Below, in pieces: positions 9,617 through 20,129 of a stretch of DNA of 64,000 nt (position 1 is its first letter; each line of letters begins with the position of its first letter). The DNA lies in contig NZ_CP011975.1 in assembly GCF_001047675.1 (NCBI RefSeq), forward strand, positions 1,776,073 to 1,840,072, written 5' to 3'. The DNA comes from Yersinia aleksiciae (GTDB taxonomy: Bacteria > Pseudomonadota > Gammaproteobacteria > Enterobacterales > Enterobacteriaceae). Made by a program: the position numbers and the translations under genes. The notes under the pieces were generated by a model that saw nothing but the letters and a program-made list of their open reading frames with translations, had not been told where the DNA came from and ran no database searches.

Positions 9617-11605
9617 TTAAGATTTCTGTACGAGCACGCAAATATCATGCGCGGCTCCATTCCATACGGTTAATGGCCCTTGATGCGCTGATGGCCCAAA
9701 AGGAGGAATCCCCTCCCACTCTCCCGCAGGTAAGTGCATGTCACAGGGTTGGTCTGTGGCGTTAATCACCACCAGCCAGCGCTGGGACAGCAAGATTTGC
9801 AGCTGTTTCTGGCGACCCTGCTCCCAAGCTGCATTACTCAATACTTGCCCCTGGCTATCCAGCCATTGCACACTGCCATCACCCTCCTGCCACCATGAAT
9901 CTTTAATCAGGGCCGGAATTTGCTGGCGCAACCGGATAAGCTCAGCGGTAAATGCCGTCAATGTGTTATCCGCACTGCCCCAATCGAGCCAAGTGAGGAT
10001 GTTGTTTTGGCAATACGCATTATTGTTACCTTGCTGGCTATGACCATGCTCATCACCGGCCAGCAACATCGGCGTTCCCTGCGACAGCAACAAGGTAGCC
10101 AGTAAAGCCCGCTGGCACGATCTACGCCGTTGCCAGATAGCCTCGTCAGCCACTAAACCTTCACGTCCAAAATTATTGCTAAGATTGTTATCACTGCCAT
10201 CACGGTTCTCTTCGCCATTGATTTGATTGTGCTTTTGGTTAAAACACAGCAAATCCAGCAAGGTAAAACCATCGTGGGCGGTAATTTGATTGATGCTGGC
10301 GGAGGGCAAGCGCGCCCGCTGTTCGAACAGCGCACTGGACGCCGCAAAATGCTGGGCAAACAGCCCTAGCGGCAAGTCATCGCGCAACCAGAAGCGGCGC
10401 ATCGCGTCGCGATATTGGTCATTCCACTCGCTGAAACCGGTGGGGAATTGGCCCAATTGATAGCCGCCCAAGCCGATATCCCAAGGCTCGGCAATCATCT
10501 TGCAAGCGCTGAGTCGTTCGTCAGCGGCTAACGCGGCAAACAGCGGCGCGTGCGGATCAAACGCCGGAGTGCGGCCCAGAACCGTCCCTAAGTCAAAACG
10601 GAAACCATCAACGTGGCAGCTATCGACCCAATAGCGCAGGCACTCGACAACCCACTGCGTCACATAAGGGTGATTAAGGCGCAGCGCATTGCCGCAACCG
10701 GTCATGTTGTCGTACTCGCCTTCGGGGGTGAGCCAGTAGTAGCTAGCATTATCGATACCGCGCTGGCACAGCGTAGGGCCGAAAACATCCAATTCAGCGG
10801 AGTGGTTGAACACCACATCGAGAATCACTTCGATACCGGCTTTGTGCAGCGCCTTGACCGCATCCCGCAGCTCCTGTAGCGGAGAGACGCCCTCACGGCC
10901 CGAGGCGTAATCCGGATCGACGGCATAGGGAGCCAGCACGTTGTAGCCCCAGTAATTACCCAGCCCCATTTTCTGCAACCGCGGCTCATCGACATGAAAT
11001 TGCACTGGCAGCAGCTCTAACGTGGTAATGCCCAATTTTTTCAGATAATTAATCATGGCCGGATGGGCCAAACCGGCATAAGTCCCGCGCAGGTCTGTGG
11101 GGATATCTGGATGCAGTTGGGTTAAGCCACGGACATGGGCTTCATAAATCACCGTATTGCCCCAAGGAATTGAGGGAGATCTATCCCCCTGCCAATCATA
11201 TTCTTCGTGCACCACAATGCATTTAGGCACAGCGGCCGCACTGTCCTGCTCGTCAGGTTGACTGACCCCACCGCTTAAACGTGGGTCATCACCCACTTTG
11301 TGATCAAGTGCGTGGGCGCAGGGATCTATCAATAACTTATGCGGATTAAAACGATGGCCTTGGCGCGGATCAAATGGCCCGCTGACCCGATAGCCATAGC
11401 GCTGCCCCGGTTTTCCTCCGGGGAGATAGCCATGCCAAATATCACCGGTACGAGCGGGCAATGAAATCCGCAGCTCTTGGTTATCATCATCAAACAGACA
11501 CAGCTCAACCTGTTCAGCATTAGCTGAAAACAGGGTGAAATTTATCCCCGCCCCATCAAAATGCGCGCCCATTGGGGTCGGGAGTCCTTGAGTAAGATTG
11601 ACCAT
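9617..11605 (-). CDS. glgX: GlgX glycogen debranching enzyme
   Basis: This is a 662-residue GH13 isoamylase-type enzyme that hydrolyses alpha-1,6 branches left after phosphorylase trimming. An N-terminal CBM48-like domain ([19 protein letters not shown]) is followed by the TIM barrel with [23 protein letters not shown] (nucleophile aspartate) and MIAEPWDIG (acid/base glutamate). E. coli GlgX has 657 residues. It starts one base after the glgB stop codon, which points to translational coupling. Confidence 0.97.
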   Translation of the reverse strand: MVNLTQGLPTPMGAHFDGAGINFTLFSANAEQVELCLFDDDNQELRISLPARTGDIWHGYLPGGKPGQRYGYRVSGPFDPRQGHRFNPHKLLIDPCAHALDHKVGDDPRLSGGVSQPDEQDSAAAVPKCIVVHEEYDWQGDRSPSIPWGNTVIYEAHVRGLTQLHPDIPTDLRGTYAGLAHPAMINYLKKLGITTLELLPVQFHVDEPRLQKMGLGNYWGYNVLAPYAVDPDYASGREGVSPLQELRDAVKALHKAGIEVILDVVFNHSAELDVFGPTLCQRGIDNASYYWLTPEGEYDNMTGCGNALRLNHPYVTQWVVECLRYWVDSCHVDGFRFDLGTVLGRTPAFDPHAPLFAALAADERLSACKMIAEPWDIGLGGYQLGQFPTGFSEWNDQYRDAMRRFWLRDDLPLGLFAQHFAASSALFEQRARLPSASINQITAHDGFTLLDLLCFNQKHNQINGEENRDGSDNNLSNNFGREGLVADEAIWQRRRSCQRALLATLLLSQGTPMLLAGDEHGHSQQGNNNAYCQNNILTWLDWGSADNTLTAFTAELIRLRQQIPALIKDSWWQEGDGSVQWLDSQGQVLSNAAWEQGRQKQLQILLSQRWLVVINATDQPCDMHLPAGEWEGIPPFGPSAHQGPLTVWNGAAHDICVLVQKS

Positions 11606-11606
11606 C

Positions 11607-13790
11607 CTACCCCTCCCGCAACAGATAAATCGTCGATAGTGGTGGCAGGGTTAACAGCAATGAATGCGCATGATTATGGCTACTCACATTATGGCTATGA
11701 ATCCCACCCTGATTACCCATATTGCTGCCACGGTAAAATCCAGAGTCAGAATTCAGCACTTCACGGTAGTGGCCGCCCTGCGGAATGCCCACACGGTAGT
11801 TATAGCGCGGGACGGGGGTGAAATTACTGATAGCGATCAATTCACCGCCGTTCACGTCGCGGCGCAAGAAGGCAAACACCGAGTTTTCGTGGTCATCCAC
11901 CACCAGCCATTCAAAACCGGCGGGTTGGTAATCTAGCTCATAGAGTGGTGCATGCTGCTGATAGCAATGGTTAAGATCACGAACCAAGCGTTGCACACCT
12001 GCATGCCAGCCGTTTTCATCATCCAGCAGATGCCAGTCCAGACTGGTATCAAAATTCCACTCGCGCCCCTGCGCAAACTCGCAGCCCATAAACAGCAGTT
12101 TTTTGCCGGGATGCGCCCACATAAAGGCGTAATAGGCGCGCAGGTTAGCAAATTTCTGCCATGCATCCCCCGGCATACGATCCAGCATGGAACGCTTGCC
12201 GTGAACCACTTCATCATGAGAAATAGGCAAGATGAAATTCTCGGTATAGGCGTACAACATCCCGAAAGTCATCAAATTATGGTGGTATTTGCGGTGAACC
12301 GGATCACACTGCATGTAATTGAGCGTATCGTGCATCCAGCCCATATTCCATTTGTAGTTGAAACCTAATCCACCGGCATCCGGCGGCAATGTGACCCCAG
12401 GGAAGTCCGTCGACTCTTCAGCCATAGTCACGCCACCGGGACGCTCAACACCAATGGTGTGATTGGTGTAACGCAGGAAAGCAATCGCCTCCAAATTCTC
12501 CCGCCCGCCGTAATAGTTAGGCACCCACTGCCCTTCGGCCCGGCTATAATCGCGATAAATCATCGAAGCCACGGCATCGATACGCAGTGCATCAATACCA
12601 AAACGCTCCATCCAGTAAAACGCATTCCCCGCCAGATAGTTACGTACTTCATTGCGGCCATAGTTATAGATCAGGGTATTCCAATCCTGATGATAGCCTT
12701 CACGCGGATCGGCATATTCATACAGCGAAGTACCATCAAACTGAGCTAAGCCGTGTTCGTCACTAGGGAAGTGGCCGGGCACCCAATCCAGAATGACGTT
12801 AATCCCCGCCTCATGGAATTTGGCGACGAAATCTTTGAAATCCTGTGGCGTACCAAAGCGGCGGGTAGGGGCATACAATCCCAATGGCTGATAACCCCAA
12901 CTACCATCAAAGGGGTGCTCATTTATCGGCAACAGCTCGACATGGGTAAACCCCATATATTTGACGTATTCGACCAGTTGATCGGCTAATTCGCCATAAC
13001 TGAGCCAAAAGTTATTATCAGTATGGCGACGCCATGAGCCAAGATGCACTTCATAGATAGAAACCGGTGAGCGCAAATCATTGGCTTTTTGCCGTCTGGC
13101 GGTGTTGGGCACCACCTCAGGTAGTGGGCTGATGATCGATGCGGTTTCTGGCCGCATCTGTGCTTTAAACGCATAAGGGTCCGCTTTCAGCCGCATTTGA
13201 TCATTACTGTCAATGATCTCAAATTTATACAACTGTCCAATCTCTACACCGGGCAGGAATAGCTCCCAAATGCCATTTTCGCGGCGTAACCGCATTGGAT
13301 GGCGGCGACCATCCCAAAAGTTAAACTCACCCACCACCGAGACCCGTTTGGCATTGGGAGCCCAAACCGCAAAGCTGACACCAGCAACACCATCGAGACT
13401 CATCAAATGCGCGCCCAGCCGCTCATAAGGGCGTAAATGGGTGCCCTCAGCTAAGAGCCAGCTATCGATGTCCTGCAATAATGTACCGAAACGGTAGGGA
13501 TCTTCGATGATTTGTGCGCTTTCTTGCCAGGTCACAGCGAGTTGATAACGAAATGGACTTTTACGGCGAGGAAGTTTAGCAATAAAAAAACCACGTGGGT
13601 CTTCACGGGTTAGCTGAACAAGGTTGCGCCCCGTTTCCGTTTCAACCAACCAGACTTCTTTAGCATCTGGTAACAGTGCGCAGATCTGTAACCCCTGTGC
13701 AGTTTGATGCATTCCCAATATGGAAAAAGGATCGGCATAGTGGCCGGAAATAATTTGATTAATCACCTGACGATCGGGAAGTACTGGCAT
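11607..13790 (-). CDS. glgB: GlgB 1,4-alpha-glucan branching enzyme
   Basis: This 727-residue GH13 enzyme forms alpha-1,6 branches in glycogen. An N1 domain and a CBM48 domain (about 115-220, [20 protein letters not shown]) precede the catalytic barrel, whose motifs are [21 protein letters not shown] (nucleophile) and [10 protein letters not shown] (acid/base). The start [12 protein letters not shown] at 13790 has an AGGAAG site and gives the E. coli length; the open frame reaches 13877 but the added residues are not conserved. It is the first gene of the operon, with about 500 bases of upstream regulatory DNA. Confidence 0.96.
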   Translation of the reverse strand: MPVLPDRQVINQIISGHYADPFSILGMHQTAQGLQICALLPDAKEVWLVETETGRNLVQLTREDPRGFFIAKLPRRKSPFRYQLAVTWQESAQIIEDPYRFGTLLQDIDSWLLAEGTHLRPYERLGAHLMSLDGVAGVSFAVWAPNAKRVSVVGEFNFWDGRRHPMRLRRENGIWELFLPGVEIGQLYKFEIIDSNDQMRLKADPYAFKAQMRPETASIISPLPEVVPNTARRQKANDLRSPVSIYEVHLGSWRRHTDNNFWLSYGELADQLVEYVKYMGFTHVELLPINEHPFDGSWGYQPLGLYAPTRRFGTPQDFKDFVAKFHEAGINVILDWVPGHFPSDEHGLAQFDGTSLYEYADPREGYHQDWNTLIYNYGRNEVRNYLAGNAFYWMERFGIDALRIDAVASMIYRDYSRAEGQWVPNYYGGRENLEAIAFLRYTNHTIGVERPGGVTMAEESTDFPGVTLPPDAGGLGFNYKWNMGWMHDTLNYMQCDPVHRKYHHNLMTFGMLYAYTENFILPISHDEVVHGKRSMLDRMPGDAWQKFANLRAYYAFMWAHPGKKLLFMGCEFAQGREWNFDTSLDWHLLDDENGWHAGVQRLVRDLNHCYQQHAPLYELDYQPAGFEWLVVDDHENSVFAFLRRDVNGGELIAISNFTPVPRYNYRVGIPQGGHYREVLNSDSGFYRGSNMGNQGGIHSHNVSSHNHAHSLLLTLPPLSTIYLLREG

Positions 13791-14313
13791 GGCATTCTTC
13801 CTATGATTAATGACATGATTATTGGACAAATTCCGAACAATTTCATTCGAAAATGACCTTTTCATCATGCAATCCATTTAATGTTTAAAGCGTGACTAAG
13901 GTCAATGATCAACCAATAAGTTGATTTAATGCTCAAATACGTTTTTTCTAACGCTAATGCGCGGCCAATAAACCTGCAGTTTGAAAGATGATGGGTATAT
14001 AAGCATAGTCAAAGGACGCTAAAAAAATTGGCTTACGCTTAATGAAATTTTTTCTCACGTAAATTGGGCATAAAAACGACGTTTGCACTGCGTAAGATGT
14101 GGGCCAGTGACATAAAAATCCTAAGTCATGACGTGAAAATAGTGAGGGTCAGCATTCACCTTAAGAAAGAGTAGAAATAGGGAGCTGGACTGAGGTTTGG
14201 CGAGATAACGCCTTTTTTACTTAAAAGGGGCGGCAGTTAAAATTTTCCGCGCCAAAATATGGGTATAATCGCGCCCAAAATAACCCCTCCCAGACAAAAT
14301 TGTGGTCATCTAC
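13791..14313. promoter_or_regulatory. Divergent promoter region glgB / btsS-like kinase
   Basis: This spacer of about 520 bases must hold the start signals for both the glg operon and the kinase. A perfect TATAAT at 14264-14269 lies 45 bases before the kinase ATG, but no good -35 stands 16-18 bases upstream of it. A repeat fragment occupies 13954-13998. No gene was seen. Confidence 0.5.
13954..13998. repeat. Terminal fragment of the palindromic repeat upstream of glgB
   Basis: The end CCTGCAGTTTGAAAGATGAT followed by GGGTAT differs at only two positions from the right terminus of the element at 27583-27707 (CCTGCAATTTGAAAGATGAC then GGGTAT). Only about 45 bases of one arm remain. Confidence 0.65.
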
Positions 14314-16008
14314 ATGGGCGTCAGCCAGGTCGAACTGATTTTTTCCCTTCTGCAACAGATGTGTGTGTATCTGGTTATTGCCTATCTGTTAAGTAAAACG
14401 CCCCTGTTTATCCCTTTAATGCAGGTGACAATTCGGTTGCCTCATAAGCTGGTGTGCTATCTCACCTTCTCCATGTTTTGCATCATGGGTACCTATTTTG
14501 GCTTGCATATTGAGGACTCGATCGCCAATACCCGTGCCATTGGGGCCGTATTGGGCGGTGTGCTGGGAGGGCCGTCGGTTGGGTTTCTGGTAGGGCTGAC
14601 TGGCGGGTTACACCGCTACTCCATGGGCGGGATGACTGCCAGCGCCTGTATGTTATCTACTGTCGCCGAAGGGCTATTGGGGGGCTTTCTCCACAGCTAT
14701 CTAATCCGTAAGAATCGCCTCGATCTGCTGTTCCAACCGCTGGTGGTGGCCGGGGTGACCCTGCTGGCTGAAGTCCTGCAAATGCTGATTATTCTGGCGG
14801 TGGCACGCCCATTCAATGAGGCCGTCGAACTGGTTGAGAACATTGCCCTACCGATGATGATCACTAATACCATTGGTGCTGCTATGTTTATGCGCATCTT
14901 ATTGGATCGACGGGCTATTTTCGAAAAATACACCACGGCATTCTCGGCCAAAGCCTTGCAAATTGCCGCGCGGGCGGAGGGGTTGCTACGCCATGGTTTT
15001 GACCAGCAGAACAGCATGCGGGTGGCGCGCATATTGTATGAGGAGCTGGGTGTTGGCGCAGTCGCCATCACTGACCGCGAGAAACTACTGGCTTTTATCG
15101 GCACCGGTTCTGACCATCATCGGGTGGGGAGCGCCATTACCTCAGACCATACCCACCGGGCGATTGAGCTGAATCAGGTGGTCTATGCCGATGGTAATGC
15201 TGTGCCCTATACTTGCTCCATTTCCCCCACCTGCAAACTGGGTTCCACACTGGTCATTCCCTTACGGGGCGAAGAGCATCGGGTGATTGGCAGTATCAAA
15301 CTGTATGAGCCGAAAAGTAAATTGTTCTCCAGTATCAACCGCACACTGGGCGAAGGTATTGCGCACCTGTTATCGGCGCAGATCCTGGCCGGTGAATTTG
15401 AACAACAGAAACAACTGCTAGCACAATCCGAAATAAAATTGCTCCACGCACAGGTCAACCCTCATTTTCTGTTTAATGCGCTCAATACGTTATCGGTGGT
15501 GATCCGCCGTAATCCAGATCATGCCCGCAAGCTGGTGCTCTCACTCTCGACATTCTTCCGCAAGAATCTTAAACGTAGCCACGATGTGGTGACGCTAAGC
15601 GATGAAATAGAACATGTGAAGGCGTATCTGGAGATAGAAAAGGCGCGTTTTGCTGATCGCCTGAGTGTCGAAATATCATTGCCAGATGAACTGATGGAGG
15701 CCCGATTACCCGCATTCTCCCTACAACCGGTGGTCGAAAACGCTATTAAGCACGGGACATCACAGATGTTCAGCCATGGGCGAATTATCTTGCACGGCAA
15801 GCTGGATGACAGCGTACTTATATTGGCGGTGGAAGATAATGCCGGATTGTATCAACCGCGCCCTAATGGCGATGGCTTGGGGATGAATCTGGTCGATCGA
15901 CGAATTAAAGTCCGCTATGGCAAGGAGTATGGTGTCACCGTCATCAGCGAGGTGGAGAAATTCACTCGCATTATTATTAAATTACCCTTTATCACGGCGA
16001 GTGAGTAA
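14314..16008 (+). CDS. btsS: LytS/BtsS-type sensor histidine kinase, no adjacent response regulator
   Basis: This is a 564-residue membrane sensor kinase of the LytS family, closest to E. coli BtsS (YehU, 561 aa), which senses extracellular pyruvate. Hydrophobic segments of the 5TM-5TMR_LYT domain fill about 5-200, a GAF-like domain follows (about 215-350), then the His-kinase domain with QVNPHFLFNALN and the ATP-binding region (VVENAIKHGTS, GLGMNLVDRR). ATG 14314 matches the E. coli N-terminus; GTG 14302 is an alternative and neither has a strong ribosome-binding site. E. coli btsS is followed by btsR. Here the next gene is an opposing ABC exporter nine bases away, so the partner must lie elsewhere or is lost. 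Confidence 0.85.
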   Translation: MGVSQVELIFSLLQQMCVYLVIAYLLSKTPLFIPLMQVTIRLPHKLVCYLTFSMFCIMGTYFGLHIEDSIANTRAIGAVLGGVLGGPSVGFLVGLTGGLHRYSMGGMTASACMLSTVAEGLLGGFLHSYLIRKNRLDLLFQPLVVAGVTLLAEVLQMLIILAVARPFNEAVELVENIALPMMITNTIGAAMFMRILLDRRAIFEKYTTAFSAKALQIAARAEGLLRHGFDQQNSMRVARILYEELGVGAVAITDREKLLAFIGTGSDHHRVGSAITSDHTHRAIELNQVVYADGNAVPYTCSISPTCKLGSTLVIPLRGEEHRVIGSIKLYEPKSKLFSSINRTLGEGIAHLLSAQILAGEFEQQKQLLAQSEIKLLHAQVNPHFLFNALNTLSVVIRRNPDHARKLVLSLSTFFRKNLKRSHDVVTLSDEIEHVKAYLEIEKARFADRLSVEISLPDELMEARLPAFSLQPVVENAIKHGTSQMFSHGRIILHGKLDDSVLILAVEDNAGLYQPRPNGDGLGMNLVDRRIKVRYGKEYGVTVISEVEKFTRIIIKLPFITASE

Positions 16009-16017
16009 ATGACCCAC

Positions 16018-18117
16018 TCAAGCCAATGTAATAACACGATCAGCTGAAGCAATTGTTGATGGACGATGAGCAATGATCACTCGGGTTATTTCTAATGCAG
16101 CAATGCTGGCATTAATATAGGCTTCATTTTTCAAATCCAAATGACTGGTCGCCTCATCCATAAAAAGAATGCTGGGGCGGCGATATAAGGCCCGAGCAAT
16201 CAATAAGCGCTGCTTTTGTCCGCCGGATAAGCTGCCACCCAACTCGCCCAGTAGCGTTTCATACCCCATGGGCATCTGAATAATATCGTCATGAATATTG
16301 CATTGACGGGCACAGTGAATAATCAAATCCCGATCTAAAGAAGCATCAAAACTGGCAATATTCTCGGCGATAGAACCGGCGAACAGTTTGTCATCCTGCA
16401 AAACACAGGCGATACATTGGCGGTAGTTATTAATACCGATGGTGTGAATATCAAGCCCATTAACCAACAAACTCCCAGCACTCGGCTCCAACAGCCCACT
16501 CATCAATCTCATTAACGTGGTTTTTCCCACGCCAGATGGCCCGACAATAGCCACGTTTTCACCGGACTTAATCTCAAAATTCATCTGATTAATGATTGGC
16601 TTAGAGAGACCGTCATATTGATACATCAAATCACGGGCTGTAAAAGTTACCGCAGTATTGGGGGGAAACAGCTGGCGCGATGGACTCTCTTTTTCCGGTT
16701 CCGACAGAACAATGTCCGCGACTCTCTCATTGTGCAGACTGAGCATCCGCAGTTGCAGTACCATACCAATCAAACTGCTTGCACGCTCAGAGAACTGGCC
16801 ACGATAGGCATTGAAAGCGACAAACATCCCCAACGTCATCTGATTATCGATAACCAGTGATGCCCCTAGCCACAGAATGATGACCTGATCACAGGCCGCG
16901 ATAAAGGCATTCACACCACCAAATAGCATGTCCAGTCGCGTAATACGAATACCTGCATTTGTAGTATCAATATTCAGGTTCAACCAGAATTGAGAGCGAG
17001 TCTTTAACACTCCCAGCGCTTTCAGTGTACCGATCCCATATAGCGTTTCCATAAAGTGCGAACTTGCCTTCGCCTCCTTAACCAGTAACGCTTCAGAAGC
17101 CTGCCGATAGTAGTTATAAGTCATCAGGCGCATACCAATATAAATAGCAGTGAATCCCACGACCACCCAGACCAACCAGCCACCATATAACAGCATCATG
17201 ACGAGTACACCGACAGACATAATGCAGTCGATAATGCTGTTAACAATGCTGGTCGTAAAAGTCGTGCGGATGGTATCCAGAGAGCCAAAACGCGACTGGA
17301 TATCACCTAATTTACGTTTTTCAAAATAGGCCAGCGGGAGCCTCATAAGGTGGTCGAACATACCCGCCTTCCACTGCACATCTATCAGTGAATCCATCAC
17401 AATTGTGGTCCACGAACGCAACATCGCTACAGCCGTTCGGAACACAATAAAAAACAGTAGACCAGTACAAATGAGAGCCAGTAAGTGATGATCGCTGGCT
17501 TGAATCACATGATCCAAAACCAGTTGTGTACCTACAGGCATTAACAAGCTAACGGCTTCAATAACCAGTGAGAGACAAAATATTTTGGCTAATGCCCCCT
17601 TTAATCCACTGATATTAGAGAGTAAACGGCGCAGTTGTAACCGGTTTTGTTGAGTCACTGGCGTAAAATTGCTATCAGGCCATAGCTCCAACGCAATACC
17701 CGTAAAATGCTGAGATAACTCGTGCACACCAATAACTCTGCGCCCCAAGGCAGGATCATGAATAACAATACCATTTCGCCGAACAGCCACCAGCACCACA
17801 AAATGGTTGAGATCCCAATGCAGGATACAGGGAGTTTTAAGTGCTGAAAGTTCATCGATATCAAGCGATAAAGCACGACTTTTAAAATTGAGTGAACTGG
17901 CAATATCCATCAGCGTATTAAGCGTTGCACCACGTGCTGAAGTACCAAACTGCTGCCGCAAGTAAAATAGATCGATATTTAAGCCAAAATAGTGAAATAC
18001 CATGGCTAAGCTTGCCACACCGCATTCGGATGATTCAGTTTGTAAAATCTGTGGAACCTTTTTTCTCCATGCCAGATTCAACTTACCAATCAACGAGGAA
18101 AAGAGACCGCTATTCAT
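16018..18117 (-). CDS. Microcin ABC exporter with C39 leader peptidase (CvaB-like)
   Basis: This is a 699-residue inner-membrane exporter that would cleave the double-glycine leader of the microcin and pump the mature peptide out. The N-terminal C39 peptidase has the catalytic cysteine in QTESSECGVASLAMVFHYFG (about residues 26-45) and the HWDLNHFVVL histidine. A transmembrane domain spans about 165-440. The ATPase shows Walker A GPSGVGKTT, the LSGGQKQRLLIARAL signature, Walker B ILFMDEATSHLD and the IIAHRPST switch. This matches the CvaB class of class II microcin exporters. Its start overlaps the adaptor gene by 8 bases. An outer-membrane TolC would be needed and is not in the window. Confidence 0.93.
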   Translation of the reverse strand: MNSGLFSSLIGKLNLAWRKKVPQILQTESSECGVASLAMVFHYFGLNIDLFYLRQQFGTSARGATLNTLMDIASSLNFKSRALSLDIDELSALKTPCILHWDLNHFVVLVAVRRNGIVIHDPALGRRVIGVHELSQHFTGIALELWPDSNFTPVTQQNRLQLRRLLSNISGLKGALAKIFCLSLVIEAVSLLMPVGTQLVLDHVIQASDHHLLALICTGLLFFIVFRTAVAMLRSWTTIVMDSLIDVQWKAGMFDHLMRLPLAYFEKRKLGDIQSRFGSLDTIRTTFTTSIVNSIIDCIMSVGVLVMMLLYGGWLVWVVVGFTAIYIGMRLMTYNYYRQASEALLVKEAKASSHFMETLYGIGTLKALGVLKTRSQFWLNLNIDTTNAGIRITRLDMLFGGVNAFIAACDQVIILWLGASLVIDNQMTLGMFVAFNAYRGQFSERASSLIGMVLQLRMLSLHNERVADIVLSEPEKESPSRQLFPPNTAVTFTARDLMYQYDGLSKPIINQMNFEIKSGENVAIVGPSGVGKTTLMRLMSGLLEPSAGSLLVNGLDIHTIGINNYRQCIACVLQDDKLFAGSIAENIASFDASLDRDLIIHCARQCNIHDDIIQMPMGYETLLGELGGSLSGGQKQRLLIARALYRRPSILFMDEATSHLDLKNEAYINASIAALEITRVIIAHRPSTIASADRVITLA

Positions 18118-19387
18118 GAACAGGCCCCATCAGACTTTTTTTCATGTCATAGAAAGGTGAAAACATCCATTGATAGAGAGGACGTTTTTCGAGAAAAAGG
18201 GTGGATTGTGCTTTCATACCACCAGCCAGATGACGTGTTTTGCCTTTATGGCTGAATTGAACCTTATCCAACTCTATCAAAGCCTTATAATAAGACTCTG
18301 TGTCCATCTCGGGGTGGCGAAGCGGAGCGTTATTGTAACTCTCCATCTCCTGGATAGAGGCTGGTACGGTGGAGAGCGTATCAATGCGACCGGAAAATTG
18401 ACCAAACTTTTCAAATGGGAAGGCATCGTAACGAACATTGACACGATCGCCCGTAGTGACATAGGGGAGTGCATGATTCGGCAGCCAAAGTACCAAGTAA
18501 TATGTGGCGTCAGTACCCGGAACCAACTGTGCCAGACTATCCCCCATATTGACCATTTGCCCAGTTGTCACACTGAGAGATTCTATACGTCCAGTGGCTG
18601 GCGCATTAATGACCAATACCCCTGTAGCAACAGTTTCAGCTAACTGCCGTTGTAGATCCCCATACTGTAATTGATACTTTGAAATCTGATTATCGAAGTC
18701 AGCCGAACGGGTAATAATTTCACTGTCCAGATTGGTAATTTGTAGTGCTTCTTGCATATTTTGGTTATACAACCCCTGAAAAGCACTTTGTTGCTGATAA
18801 TATGAATAGGTTTGATTATTGACCTGTTCTTTAGTGATAAGGCCTTGGCGCTGATATTCACTATAGCTCTCTGCTATCTTGCGCATGGACTCAACATTTT
18901 CTTGGCTATCTTTTACCAATTGAGACGATTGTTTATAAGCAGCTTCATACTTTTTCTTTTTATCCTGAATATTACTGAGAGTGGCCGTTTTATTGCTTTG
19001 TAGTTTTTTAATAATACTATCAACCTGTGTTAATTGACGTTCAATAGCTTGCTGGTTATTTTGACTGACTCTGCCAGAGTCAGTCACTTTACCGATATCT
19101 ATTTGGTAAATAGCTTGTCCTTTTACGACGTCATCACCCACCTTAACCAAGGTTTTAGTAATATACCCTTGCTGAGAAGCAAAAATATTGATTGATCGTG
19201 GGAGGGTTGTCACTTCACCAGAAACATTTATTCTTCGAGTGTAATTACCAAACATGATAGCACTTATAAAAACAATAATAATTGTCAATGATACCGTTGC
19301 GACCACCCAAGGGGGAACACCAGATATAAGCAATGCCTTTCCTGTCCATTTTGTCTTCTGATAATCAAAGACTTCCTGCCTGAACAT
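18110..19387 (-). CDS. Microcin export periplasmic adaptor (HlyD/CvaA-like)
   Basis: This is a 425-residue membrane-fusion protein linking the ABC exporter to TolC. One transmembrane helix (about 26-46, PPWVVATVSLTIIIVFISAI) follows a short cytoplasmic N-terminus. Then come a lipoyl half-motif (NVSGEVTTLPRSINIFASQQ), a long glutamine-rich coiled coil (about 115-250) and the second lipoyl/beta-barrel part (VINAPATGRIESLSVTTGQM). The start has an AGGA site. It lies between the precursor and the exporter genes, the same order of transport genes as cvaA-cvaB of microcin V. Confidence 0.92.
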   Translation of the reverse strand: MFRQEVFDYQKTKWTGKALLISGVPPWVVATVSLTIIIVFISAIMFGNYTRRINVSGEVTTLPRSINIFASQQGYITKTLVKVGDDVVKGQAIYQIDIGKVTDSGRVSQNNQQAIERQLTQVDSIIKKLQSNKTATLSNIQDKKKKYEAAYKQSSQLVKDSQENVESMRKIAESYSEYQRQGLITKEQVNNQTYSYYQQQSAFQGLYNQNMQEALQITNLDSEIITRSADFDNQISKYQLQYGDLQRQLAETVATGVLVINAPATGRIESLSVTTGQMVNMGDSLAQLVPGTDATYYLVLWLPNHALPYVTTGDRVNVRYDAFPFEKFGQFSGRIDTLSTVPASIQEMESYNNAPLRHPEMDTESYYKALIELDKVQFSHKGKTRHLAGGMKAQSTLFLEKRPLYQWMFSPFYDMKKSLMGPVHE

Positions 19388-19510
19388 ATACTATCCTGTT
19401 ATTTTTATTAATAGTCATCTAAACCATTAATAAAAGCACACCACATCCAATGCCAATAGCACAAAATAAACATAGCGTACTTTTTGATTTTTTATTTTAG
19501 ATCCAATGAA

Positions 19511-19834
19511 TTAACCACAATTTAATTTTCCTGTCATTCTACAAATATAATAACTGTCAGGACCACTAAGATAAGCGGGTCTTCCCAGTGTTGCAGGATC
19601 GTAACTCATCGCGGGAATAGTAATTTGTGGCGATGAGTTAATGGCGTTAGATGCTGCATCATAAGCTCTTCCTCCTACTACACCACCAAGTGCGGCCCCT
19701 CCGGTCATACCTGCTGAGCCACCTAAGCGCCCCCCTATTGCTCCTCCTGCGACTGAACCAGCGGCCTGAGCTAATTCTCGTCCTGAATCCCCACCACTGA
19801 CTTTTTTAGTTTCAAATATAGATAGTTTTTTCAT
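19511..19834 (-). CDS. Microcin V-like class II microcin precursor (double-glycine leader)
   Basis: This is a 107-residue precursor. The leader MKKLSIFETKKVSGG is a textbook double-glycine leader, so cleavage after Gly15 would leave a 92-residue peptide. The mature peptide starts DSGRELAQAAGSVAG, close to microcin V (ASGRDIAMAIGTLSG, from memory). It is rich in glycine and alanine with small-residue hydrophobic stretches (GGAIGGRLGGSAG, GGAALGGVVGG), as in pore-forming microcins. Two cysteines, Cys98 and Cys106, flank a short C-terminal loop and probably form a disulfide like that of microcin V. An AAGGAA ribosome-binding site precedes it. The C-terminal half, which usually sets receptor specificity, was not recognised and appears new. 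Confidence 0.9.
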   Translation of the reverse strand: MKKLSIFETKKVSGGDSGRELAQAAGSVAGGAIGGRLGGSAGMTGGAALGGVVGGRAYDAASNAINSSPQITIPAMSYDPATLGRPAYLSGPDSYYICRMTGKLNCG

Positions 19835-19885
19835 ATGATAATTCCTTTTATTGAAAGTAACTTACGTTGTCACACCCATCATTGC

Positions 19886-20110
19886 TTATTTAAGTATGGG
19901 TTTTATATACTTACCCATAAAGTCAAAAAAAGGAACAAACGTACAAATAACGGAGAAAAATAAAGAAACATAGAGCTTAGTTCCAAGGACTGGGACTCTC
20001 CAATCTAATACAACGTCGGACAAATACATCATTGCAACGAAAAAAAATACATAACATGACAGTTTGATAAGGATATTAAAAACAATAATTAAAAGCTTAT
20101 AACCATTCAT
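19886..20110 (-). CDS. Small membrane protein, probable microcin immunity protein
   Basis: This 74-residue protein has two hydrophobic segments (about 6-29 and 43-64) and a basic C-terminus (GKYIKPILK). It lies directly upstream of the microcin gene on the same strand, 51 bases away, which is where microcin V has its immunity gene cvi (78 aa). No sequence likeness to Cvi was recognised, so immunity is inferred from position, size and topology. A TAGGGCG ribosome-binding site precedes the ATG. Protection would act at the producer's inner membrane. Confidence 0.65.
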   Translation of the reverse strand: MNGYKLLIIVFNILIKLSCYVFFFVAMMYLSDVVLDWRVPVLGTKLYVSLFFSVICTFVPFFDFMGKYIKPILK

Positions 20111-20129
20111 ACGCCCTACACAAGATCAG

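Noticed and set aside
19388..19510. Second small hydrophobic peptide between the microcin and adaptor genes
   Set aside because: Short hydrophobic frames exist on the minus strand, but none combines a start codon with a ribosome-binding site and adequate length.
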